Positions 1 through 5,094 of a stretch of 5,094 nucleotides of DNA are shown here, in pieces; the first letter of the stretch is position 1; each line of letters opens with the position of its first letter. The DNA is from JBBQKP01 sp038326995 (GTDB taxonomy: Bacteria > Planctomycetota > Phycisphaerae > Tepidisphaerales > Tepidisphaeraceae): contig JBBQKP010000229.1 of assembly GCA_038326995.1 (NCBI GenBank), forward strand, positions 1 through 5,094. The letters run 5' to 3'. A program made the translations under genes and the position numbers. The notes under the pieces were generated by a model. It searched no databases. It had not been told where the DNA came from and saw only the letters and a list, made by a program, of their open reading frames with translations.

Positions 1-18
1 TCTGTCGCCCCTCCATGA
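1..18 (+). CDS. Possible C-terminal end of an upstream gene
   Basis: From the window edge, one frame reads five codons (Ser-Val-Ala-Pro-Pro) and then TGA at 16-18. That TGA overlaps the ATG of the next gene as ATGA. The same ATGA arrangement joins the next two genes, so an upstream co-transcribed gene ending here is plausible. Five codons cannot identify a product, and other frames are open over so short a stretch. This rests only on the overlap pattern. Confidence 0.25.
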   Translation, partial: SVAPP

Positions 19-479
19 GCACATCACCCGTCGCACCTTCGCACAAAACCGTTCTGTTTCTCTGCACCGGAAATTACTATCGATCCCGTTTTGCAGAGCA
101 CTTGTTCAATCACCTGGCCCGTGACGCGGCAATCAACTGGCGGGCCGAATCGCGCGGACTCGCGATTGAGGATTGGATCAATCCCGGGCCTATTTCCCCG
201 CACACTCTCGAACGGATGAAACAGCTTCGTTTCGACGATCAGGCCATTCATCGCGAGCCCGAGCAAGTCACCTACGGCGACCTGCGACGCGCCGACCTCA
301 TCGTCGCACTCAAAGATGCCGAGCATAGGCCATTACTCGATCGAAAATTTCCGGGCTGGTCGAATCAGACCGCGTTCTGGCACGTCCACGATGTCGCAGA
401 CCTCGCACCCGATCAGGCCTTGTCTCAAATCGAAAAACACACCCGAGAACTCGTCCTCGACCTGAAAAAACAATCATGA
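15..479 (+). CDS. Low-molecular-weight protein-tyrosine-phosphatase-fold protein
   Basis: This is a 154-residue cytoplasmic protein, the usual size for the low-molecular-weight PTP family, which hydrolyses phosphotyrosine or related phosphoesters through a cysteinyl-phosphate intermediate. A beta strand (VLFL, residues 13-16) leads into the phosphate-binding loop CTGNYYR (17-23), which fits C-X5-R with Cys17 as nucleophile and Arg23 as phosphate ligand, followed by Ser24. The segment WHVHDVAD (122-129) sits where the family carries its general-acid Asp, so Asp126 or Asp129 is the candidate. Two departures stand out. The second P-loop cysteine of classical members is Tyr22, and the Pro usually found after Arg-Ser is Arg25. 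The arsenate-reductase cysteine set is absent, so a thioredoxin-type ArsC is unlikely. The ATG at 15 gives a normal N-terminus. The stop overlaps the start of the globin gene (ATGA), implying translational coupling. The fold is secure; catalytic activity and substrate are not. Confidence 0.85.
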   Translation: MSTSPVAPSHKTVLFLCTGNYYRSRFAEHLFNHLARDAAINWRAESRGLAIEDWINPGPISPHTLERMKQLRFDDQAIHREPEQVTYGDLRRADLIVALKDAEHRPLLDRKFPGWSNQTAFWHVHDVADLAPDQALSQIEKHTRELVLDLKKQS

Positions 480-853
480 CAGAAATGGAAATTTACAACT
501 CGATCGGCGACGAAGGTTTCACACTTCTCGTCAGTGCTTTTTACCAGCGTGTGAAGACCGACGACATCCTCGCGCCGATGTATCCCGCTGATGATTTTGT
601 CGGCGCGGAAGTTCGACTGCGAGACTTCCTCATCCAGCGCTTCGGCGGCCCCACGCGATATTCCGACCAGCGCGGCCATCCGCGATTGCGCATGCGACAC
701 GCACCCTTCACCATCAACCAGGCCGCTCGCGATCGCTGGCTCATGCTCAAGACCCACGCCGCGAGCGACGCCGACATCACCCCGGAGGTGTGGCAACTTC
801 TCTTGCCTTACTTCGTCAGCACGGCGAATCACATGATGAACGCGCCGGGGTAA
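476..853 (+). CDS. glbO: Group II truncated hemoglobin (GlbO/YjbI type)
   Basis: This is a 125-residue 2-on-2 globin that binds haem b in the cytoplasm. Group II members bind O2 tightly and are linked to O2, NO or peroxide chemistry. The haem-pocket residues known from mycobacterial GlbO fall at the same numbers: Tyr23 (B10), Tyr36 (CD1), the proximal His75 (F8) in RMRHAPF, and Trp88 (G8), the group II hallmark. The conserved stretch FGGPTRYSDQRGHPRLRMRH (residues 56-75) matches the family very closely, which makes the assignment firm. The ATG at 476 overlaps the phosphatase stop (ATGA) and no Shine-Dalgarno is seen, so translation is probably coupled to the gene before it. A 77-base gap separates it from the transporter genes. 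The physiological ligand is unknown, and a role in NO or oxygen handling is family knowledge rather than something visible here. Confidence 0.95.
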   Translation: MTEMEIYNSIGDEGFTLLVSAFYQRVKTDDILAPMYPADDFVGAEVRLRDFLIQRFGGPTRYSDQRGHPRLRMRHAPFTINQAARDRWLMLKTHAASDADITPEVWQLLLPYFVSTANHMMNAPG

Positions 854-907
854 GCGCCTGGCTAAGCATCTGTCTAACCGCCAAGGGTAGCACCTGCTTA
901 AACGTTT

Positions 908-915
908 GGGATAAT
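908..915 (+). promoter_or_regulatory. Possible extended -10 promoter for the transporter genes
   Basis: The gap between the globin and the binding-protein gene contains TTTGGGATAAT. It includes a GATAAT hexamer at 910-915 with a TG one base before it, resembling an extended -10 element. No good -35 hexamer lies 16-18 bases upstream. Transcription starting about seven bases downstream would give a very short or nearly leaderless mRNA for the ATG at 931, which also lacks a Shine-Dalgarno. The alternative is plain read-through from the globin gene. Confidence 0.25.
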
Positions 916-930
916 CCAACACCAATCCGA

Positions 931-2298
931 ATGCTTTTTAGCGCAGGCAAAATTCTCCCGATACTGCTGCTCTTGGGCGTCGCCGCCTTCGTTCTGCTCG
1001 CATCTCGTTTAATTGGATCAAGCACGCTCAGCCAGCGTCCCGACTTCATCGTCTGGACCTTTTCTCCCGACCGTGTGGCGACATACCGAGATTCGATCGA
1101 CGTCGCGAAGTTCAAATCGATCACCGGCCGTCGCGTCTTTGTTCGCCTGATGAGCCCGGCCGTGCTGAATCTGAAACTCGGTTCTTTGATCGACCTCGAT
1201 CAACCCACCGATGCTCTACCCGACGCGGTCGAAATCGAACTCAGTTACCTGGGCCGATATTTTGCCGAAAACGAGACAGACGCAGGCAGCGCGGTCGGCC
1301 TCTTGCCGCTCGACGACTTGCTCTCATCAAGCGACGCGACCCTGAGCCCCGCGCGACTTGAAAACTGCAGATTCCTGAATTCTGTCTTCGCCTTGCCGCT
1401 GGACGTGCACCCCGTCACCATCACTTATCGTCCCGACCTGTTCCTGGCCGCGGGCATCGACATTGAGAAGGCTACGACCTGGCCGATGTTTATCGCCGCG
1501 TGTCAGGCGTACCAAAAATCGAGCGATAAAAACACCGCTTTAACTTCAGGCATCCGCATCGGCCGACGTGCGCTCGGTGTGCAGCCTTTCAATTCCGAGT
1601 TGGCGATGATGATTCTTAATCAGCGTGGAATCTCGCTGATCGATTCGACCGGAAAATCAAGGCTCAAAGATCAGCACGTGCTTGATGTCGCGAGTCTTTG
1701 TGCGCGCATCATCGCGTCAGACGGCATCGCACTCGCACACGGGGCGGCAGACGACGCGTGGGCTTCCGATCTCGCTTCAGGCAAAGTCGCTGCGATCGTC
1801 ACACCCGACTGGCGCGCTCAGCAACTCACTCGCCTCGCCCCGGAATTAGCTGGCAAAGTCCGCATGATGCCGCTTCCGGTGCTCGATCCGCTTTTCGATG
1901 TTCCAACCTCCACGTGGGGCGGCACCGTCATCGCCATCCCGCTCCACGCGCGGAGCACGACAGACAGCCTAACGTTCCTCAGAGTCCTCTACCTCGAGTC
2001 GCAACAACCATCCGAATTGCTCTCGGCCAACACCGCAATCTGGCCAAAGCAACCGTTAGCCGACGCGTTTTTTTCCGGGCAGGATATTTGTCAGCTTCAG
2101 ACGATGCTGGCCGCAAGAGTGAAACCGCGCGCGACATCGTCGAACGCGGTGATCGCACAATCATTGCTCGCAGACGTCATCTGGCGCGCGCGCGAATTGG
2201 CCGAGGCAGATCGCGGGCAATGGCTCATCAAAGCACTGACTGATGCAGATGCGGAACTGTCGCGGCGAATTGAATTTCGGCAAAGGCAATCGAATTGA
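931..2298 (+). CDS. Membrane-anchored sugar-type ABC transporter solute-binding protein
   Basis: This 455-residue protein resembles MalE/UgpB-type (CUT1) binding proteins, which capture carbohydrate-like substrates outside the inner membrane and deliver them to the permeases. A hydrophobic segment at about residues 8-24 is a signal or anchor. It is followed by a two-lobe binding-protein body with family-typical phrases: PDAVEIELSYLGRY (97-110), FALPLDVHPVTITYRPDLF (153-171), the TTW-MF segment (182-187), and WGGTVIAIP (329-337) near the hinge and C-lobe. No cysteine follows the hydrophobic segment, so there is no lipobox. It is probably held by an uncleaved N-terminal helix or released by signal peptidase I. 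The ATG at 931 is chosen because it places a short n-region before the hydrophobic stretch; the same frame is open back to 790, but that part overlaps the globin gene and reads as non-signal sequence. The stop overlaps the next ATG (TGATG). The substrate cannot be told from sequence, and overall divergence from classical MalE is high. Confidence 0.85.
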   Translation: MLFSAGKILPILLLLGVAAFVLLASRLIGSSTLSQRPDFIVWTFSPDRVATYRDSIDVAKFKSITGRRVFVRLMSPAVLNLKLGSLIDLDQPTDALPDAVEIELSYLGRYFAENETDAGSAVGLLPLDDLLSSSDATLSPARLENCRFLNSVFALPLDVHPVTITYRPDLFLAAGIDIEKATTWPMFIAACQAYQKSSDKNTALTSGIRIGRRALGVQPFNSELAMMILNQRGISLIDSTGKSRLKDQHVLDVASLCARIIASDGIALAHGAADDAWASDLASGKVAAIVTPDWRAQQLTRLAPELAGKVRMMPLPVLDPLFDVPTSTWGGTVIAIPLHARSTTDSLTFLRVLYLESQQPSELLSANTAIWPKQPLADAFFSGQDICQLQTMLAARVKPRATSSNAVIAQSLLADVIWRARELAEADRGQWLIKALTDADAELSRRIEFRQRQSN

Positions 2299-3176
2299 TG
2301 CGCCAACGATCGCACCCATCCTGTCCCACGCTCTGGCCGATGCTTTTCGTGTTCTTGCCCGTCGTGCTCTTCGGCACCGTGCTCGTGTATCCACTGCTTC
2401 GCGGAACATATCTCGCGTTTTCGAGTCCTCATGGCGAATCCTTTTCGCCTAATCCAGACCGTCTGAGTCTTATTAACTTTCAATTCCTTTTCAGTGATCG
2501 CCTCTTCTGGCTCGCCGCCGCCAACACTTTTGGCTTCGCACTTCTCGTCTCTCTTTTCCAGATTCCGCTTGCGCTGATTTTGGCGTTCATGCTTCGATCC
2601 ATCAGACCGGCCGTCATGCCTTTTGTCCGAACCGCTCTGCTCAGCACGCATCTGGTCGGCGGAGTATTCGTGGGCCTGATGTTTCTTCAGATCGTCTCAC
2701 CATCGGTTCGAGCCGGCGCATCGTTCGATGTTCTTTCAGACCCGCGCTTCACGCTGCTCATACTCTGCACGATCACACTCTGGACGACGGTCGGCATCAC
2801 CGCGCTGCACCTCCAAAGCGCGATGCGGTCAATCGATCCGACACTCTACGACTCCGCCCGGATCGACGGTGCTTCAGGCACCCGTCAGTTCTGGCACGTC
2901 ACCCTTCCGGCCGTTCGCGGCACCGCGTGCGCGCTCTGGCTCGCGGGCATCATCGCCTCGGCGCAGTTGTTCGAGCTTCCTTTCGTTCTCTACGGCCAGA
3001 CGGCTGGCCCACGCGGTTCCGCATTGACGCTGGTGATGTATTTGTTCCAGACTGGCTTCGCGTCGGGCGACCTGCGTTACGCCGCCGCTATCGCGTGGGT
3101 CATGATGCTGTTGCTCCTCGTCGTCTCAGTCGCGTTCGTTCGCGTCAGTGGACTGGCTCGCACACAAACCAACTGA
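2298..3176 (+). CDS. Carbohydrate ABC transporter permease, MalF/UgpA type
   Basis: This 292-residue inner-membrane protein is one half of the translocation channel of a CUT1 importer. About six hydrophobic segments are visible, near residues 13-35, 72-99, 107-133, 152-175, 207-231 and 261-283. The cytoplasmic EAA loop that contacts the ATPase is recognisable at about 184-204 as LYDSARIDGASG followed by FWHVTLP, with the conserved Gly (residue 191) and the closing Leu-Pro. The C-terminal phrase ALTLVMYLFQ (242-251) is characteristic of MalF/UgpA permeases. Length is normal for UgpA-type members, without the long extra domain of E. coli MalF. The ATG at 2298 shares its A with the upstream TGA stop, so re-initiation coupling is likely; an adjacent TTG at 2295 is less attractive. 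It pairs with the MalG-type permease directly downstream. Confidence 0.92.
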   Translation: MRQRSHPSCPTLWPMLFVFLPVVLFGTVLVYPLLRGTYLAFSSPHGESFSPNPDRLSLINFQFLFSDRLFWLAAANTFGFALLVSLFQIPLALILAFMLRSIRPAVMPFVRTALLSTHLVGGVFVGLMFLQIVSPSVRAGASFDVLSDPRFTLLILCTITLWTTVGITALHLQSAMRSIDPTLYDSARIDGASGTRQFWHVTLPAVRGTACALWLAGIIASAQLFELPFVLYGQTAGPRGSALTLVMYLFQTGFASGDLRYAAAIAWVMMLLLLVVSVAFVRVSGLARTQTN

Positions 3177-3927
3177 AAACATTTCATTGACCAAAGATCG
3201 TTCCATTCTCGCACACCTCGTTATTTGCCTCGTTTGCGTGATCGCTATCGCACCGATGCTCTGGCTCATTGGCCGGGCGGATGTTGCCAGTCTCAAGCGC
3301 GTTCTTCTGGATTCGTCCTGGCGAGACGCGATCGTCAATTCGATTTTTCTCGCGAGTATTCAGGCCGTCGTTTCAACCCTGCTCGCGGGAATGATGGGCT
3401 TCGCAATGGCGAAGCACGACTTTTTTGGCAGGAAGATTGTGCTCATGGGGCTGGTCTTCACCATGCTCGTGCCTGCACAACTATTGATGCCCGGCGCGTT
3501 CGAGATGGTGATGAAGACCGGGCTCTTCGACACCCGATTGGCGGCCATCTTTCCGGGGCTTTTCAGTGTGTTCGGCTCGTTGTTGATGATGCAGGCGATC
3601 GCACGCGTGCCGGATGAAACACTTCACGCCGCAAGGCTCGACGGCTGCAACGAACTGCGTGTGTGGTGGGACATCGTCATGCCTCAGATCATCCCGACAA
3701 CGACGACGCTGGCGGTGCTGTCGTTCGCCGCGGCATGGAATGCGCTGCTCTGGCCGAGTCTGATACTTGCAAGCGAATCAAAAGCGACGGCCGCGATGTG
3801 GGCGGCGAACGTGGCGTTCAACGCCTCAAGCGGCGAACTAAGCGACACATCCTTCATCGCCGCCGCGGTGCTGCTAACGATGTCGCCGGTGCTGTTACTG
3901 GGGCTGCTCCACACGAACGACGATTGA
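3148..3927 (+). CDS. Carbohydrate ABC transporter permease, MalG/UgpE type
   Basis: This protein of about 259 residues is the second inner-membrane channel subunit. Hydrophobic segments lie near residues 20-41, 61-87, 96-118, 131-151, 183-208 and 234-253. The EAA loop is clear at 157-179 (ETLHAARLDGCNEL, then WWDIVMP), and AAWNALLWPSLI (195-206) is a typical MalG phrase. The start is uncertain. GTG at 3148 overlaps the MalF-type gene by 29 bases, while TTG at 3187 lies ten bases after that gene's stop, with only a weak GAAA upstream, and would give 246 residues. Both keep the first membrane segment. The C-terminus ends soon after the last helix with LLHTNDD and lacks the GAVKG-like tail common in MalG relatives, so the protein is slightly short. 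No ATPase gene follows, so the complex would need an ATP-binding subunit encoded elsewhere. Confidence 0.9.
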   Translation: MDWLAHKPTENISLTKDRSILAHLVICLVCVIAIAPMLWLIGRADVASLKRVLLDSSWRDAIVNSIFLASIQAVVSTLLAGMMGFAMAKHDFFGRKIVLMGLVFTMLVPAQLLMPGAFEMVMKTGLFDTRLAAIFPGLFSVFGSLLMMQAIARVPDETLHAARLDGCNELRVWWDIVMPQIIPTTTTLAVLSFAAAWNALLWPSLILASESKATAAMWAANVAFNASSGELSDTSFIAAAVLLTMSPVLLLGLLHTNDD

Positions 3928-3952
3928 GCTTCGATTTACCACACAATCGTTG
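3918..3952 (+). terminator. Weak hairpin at the end of the transporter operon
   Basis: CGACGATTG (3918-3926) can pair with CAATCGTTG (3944-3952), nine pairs including one G-U, around a 17-base loop. It overlaps the MalG-type stop codon and is followed by TGATCAATTTCT rather than a solid T run. It is in the right place to end the operon but is a poor match to an intrinsic terminator. Confidence 0.22.
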
Positions 3953-4199
3953 ATCAATTTCTAAAGTGCAAGCGGTGTCATAAGCAGGATATTCTAAGCC
4001 GGCAACGCGTGAATTTCTGGACCGGCCCTAATAACTCGTCGTCTTTAAAACGGCAACGCAACTTAAAAAGTTTTCATGGCGGACCTTTCGCGAAATCGTA
4101 AATCGCGCTGATAAGAACTGAAATGTCGATCGAGGCGCCCCATCCTTCTTACAGGCATGAATAAAGATTGATTCAGAGCCAAAAAGTATTCAGAAATTC

Positions 4200-4233
4200 C
4201 CCCAGTCTGAATTGGGGCAAGCACCGATTTTTT
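4200..4233 (+). terminator. G+C-rich hairpin with a T run ten bases later
   Basis: CCCCAGT (4200-4206) pairs with ATTGGGG (4211-4217) in a seven-pair stem with one G-U and a four-base CTGA loop. Six T follow at 4228-4233, ten bases after the stem, which is further than in a standard intrinsic terminator. It could be a degenerate terminator or a structure in the esterase leader, 127 bases before the ATG at 4344. It matches no known RNA class that I recognise. Confidence 0.25.
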
Positions 4234-4292
4234 GAGCGCAGTCGATTTCATACATTTGTTAATTATGCGTTAGTGACATTCACGCTCACGGG

Positions 4293-4303
4293 TGATCAGA
4301 TCA
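4293..4303. promoter_or_regulatory. Palindrome TGATCAGATCA, possible operator
   Basis: This is a perfect inverted repeat of five bases around a single A, about 40 bases upstream of the ATG at 4344, a position that would suit a repressor site. It is short and could arise by chance. No clear -35/-10 pair can be assigned next to it. Confidence 0.2.
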
Positions 4304-4343
4304 TCGAACAGAACGTTTTGAAATTATCTGAAAGCTTTACATC

Positions 4344-5094
4344 ATGCGATCACGCCCTTTTCAAAAAACCAGAACCTTGTTGGAAGTTTTCAGGCCGCCG
4401 TTTGCCTGGCCGCCGGTGCGGTCGTCTGGTTCGGCAATTCGGCAGATGCGACTCATGGGAAAATTGTCGAAGACGACGGTTCAAAGCCCAGTATTTCCAT
4501 GCAAAAAGTGTTGGATAAGCTGGCGTCGCTTAATGGGCGATCCATTGAGTTGCTGACCGCAGACGAGGCGCGAAACCAGCCGACTCCTGCTGACGCGGTT
4601 GCTGCAATCATCAAAGAGATGGGCTTGCAGGAATCCGAGCCGGTGCTCGAAGACATCGACGACCGCTCCATCGACGGTCCGGCCGGGTCGATTCCAATTC
4701 GCATCTACACCCCTTCCGGCACCGGGCCGTTTGCTGTTCTGGTTTATTACCACGGAGGCGGGTTCGTCATCGCTACGAACGACACCTACGACGCTTCGGC
4801 GCGTGCTCTGGCGAAGCAGGCCAACTGCGTCGTGGTTTCTGTCGAGTATCGCAAAGCGCCGGAAAACAAATATCCCGCAGCCGTGGATGATGCCTTCGCG
4901 GCGTATCAGTGGGTTGTTAAGAACGCCGACCAGATCAACGGTGATGCGAGCAAGATCGCGGTCGCGGGTGAAAGCGCGGGCGGCAACCTCGCAACGGTCA
5001 CCGCCATGAAAGCAAAACAAAATAATGTGCATTCGCCGGTTTTTCAATTGTTGATTTACCCATTGGTCAGCGACGATCAGACGACGGAATCTTA
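4344..5094 (+). CDS. Secreted-type alpha/beta hydrolase (HSL/Aes esterase family), partial, with N-terminal frame break
   Basis: This is a carboxylesterase/lipase-like enzyme of the hormone-sensitive-lipase family, running off the window end. The enzyme frame shows VYYHGGGF (His codon at 4751), the oxyanion-hole motif, then VVVSVEYRKAPENKYPAA, and GESAGGNLA with the nucleophile Ser codon at 4973-4975. The Asp and His of the triad lie beyond the window. Before the catalytic part, MQKVLDKLASLNG and QPTPADAV match a subgroup that normally carries a signal peptide. Such a peptide is present in the same frame: a hydrophobic core, QAAVCLAAGAVVW, then NSADA as a likely signal-peptidase site (from about 4388 to 4456). 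However, that frame has no ATG, GTG or TTG between its stop at 4319-4321 and the ATG at 4499. The ATG at 4344 (weak GAAAG upstream) supplies a basic n-region but is one base out of frame, with six A at 4363-4368 between. The start at 4499 would give a cytoplasmic form; CTG at 4328 is the other in-frame option. Family is confident; start and intactness are not. Confidence 0.82.
4363..4368 (+). other. Six-A tract at the apparent frameshift in the esterase signal peptide
   Basis: Reading from the ATG at 4344 gives MRSRPFQK and then leaves the esterase frame. Adding one base at this A run would give MRSRPFQKNQNLVGSFQAA, joining a basic start directly to the hydrophobic core of the signal peptide. 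A fifth T in the run at 4358-4361 would work equally well. The tract is therefore a candidate for a sequencing or assembly error, a real one-base deletion, or slippage-dependent expression. Confidence 0.45.

Larger units (their letters stand above)
3928..4343. other. 416-base intergenic region without a convincing gene
   Basis: This stretch is visibly richer in A+T than the flanking genes and is broken by stops in most frames. No tRNA, rRNA, insertion sequence or CRISPR pattern is visible. It contains the short direct repeats CGGCAACGC (4000-4008 and 4051-4059) and ATTCAGA (4171-4177 and 4188-4194), a small AACTT/AAGTT inverted repeat (4060-4072), a G+C-rich hairpin at 4200-4217 and an 11-base palindrome at 4293-4303. 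It most likely holds the 3' end of the transporter transcript and the promoter and leader of the esterase gene. A 62-codon open frame on the minus strand (4251 to 4063) shows no recognisable features. Confidence 0.6.

Noticed and set aside
15..479. Thioredoxin-type arsenate reductase (ArsC)
   Set aside because: It shares the low-molecular-weight PTP fold, but the additional redox cysteines needed for arsenate reduction are absent; Cys17 is the only Cys in the protein.
425..925. 166-codon open frame on the minus strand
   Set aside because: It lies opposite the globin gene and shows no family resemblance; it is a by-product of codon bias on the coding strand.
790..930. N-terminal extension of the binding protein to an ATG at 790
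   Set aside because: It would overlap the strongly supported globin gene by 64 bases and place about 47 non-signal residues before the hydrophobic segment. ATG 931 gives a normal signal or anchor N-terminus.
1698..2243. 181-codon + strand frame rich in Arg and His
   Set aside because: It is an out-of-frame reading of the binding-protein gene; the composition is typical of a shadow frame.
2097..2651. 184-codon open frame on the minus strand
   Set aside because: It is antisense to the binding protein and MalF-type permease, with low-complexity charged sequence and no recognisable domain.
4063..4251. 62-codon minus-strand open frame in the intergenic region
   Set aside because: No ribosome binding site, domain or neighbour support. 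It cannot be excluded as a small gene, but nothing positive supports it.
4168..4518. 116-codon + strand frame upstream of and into the esterase
   Set aside because: Its second half overlaps the esterase signal-peptide region in another frame and becomes Arg- and Cys-rich; the first half has no recognisable motif.
4481..5047. 188-codon minus-strand open frame
   Set aside because: It is antisense to the esterase, whose frame carries clear catalytic motifs.
1..5094. CRISPR array, transposon ends, toxin-antitoxin or phage genes
   Set aside because: I looked for regularly spaced repeats, long terminal inverted repeats, transposase-like frames and small paired genes and saw none.

Overview
The window reads as ordinary bacterial chromosome of fairly high G+C. 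All convincing genes lie on the + strand and are tightly packed, with one- to four-base stop/start overlaps. Start codons mostly lack strong Shine-Dalgarno sequences. This, together with the gene content (a GlbO-type globin next to a degenerate low-molecular-weight phosphatase, and a solute-binding protein without a lipobox), would suit a Planctomycetota-like bacterium. That assignment is an inference; no marker gene is present to prove it.

Positions 1-853 hold a two-gene unit. A low-molecular-weight protein-tyrosine-phosphatase-fold protein (15-479) overlaps by ATGA a group II truncated hemoglobin (476-853). The globin keeps every haem-pocket residue expected of GlbO. The first 18 bases may be the tail of another co-transcribed gene, again joined by an ATGA overlap.

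Positions 931-3927 encode three parts of a CUT1-type (MalEFG/UgpBAE-like) carbohydrate ABC importer. They are a membrane-anchored solute-binding protein (931-2298), a MalF-type permease (2298-3176) and a MalG-type permease (3148-3927). The binding protein captures the substrate outside the inner membrane and the two permeases form the channel. No ATPase gene follows, so a shared MsmK/UgpC/MalK-type ATPase encoded elsewhere would have to power it. The substrate cannot be read from the sequence.

Positions 3928-4343 are a 416-base, relatively AT-rich intergenic stretch with no convincing gene. It holds two possible hairpins and an 11-base palindrome, and presumably contains the end of the transporter operon and the control region of the next gene.

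From 4344 to the window end lies the front part of a secreted-type alpha/beta hydrolase of the hormone-sensitive-lipase (HSL/Aes) family, with its HGGGF and GESAG motifs. Its signal peptide is in frame with the enzyme, but that frame has no ATG, GTG or TTG in front of it. The only good ATG (4344) is one base out of frame, with a run of six A between the two. This is a one-base frameshift, a sequencing error, a phase-variable tract or a non-canonical start, and is the most notable anomaly here. I found no clear novel defence or mobile system in this window.
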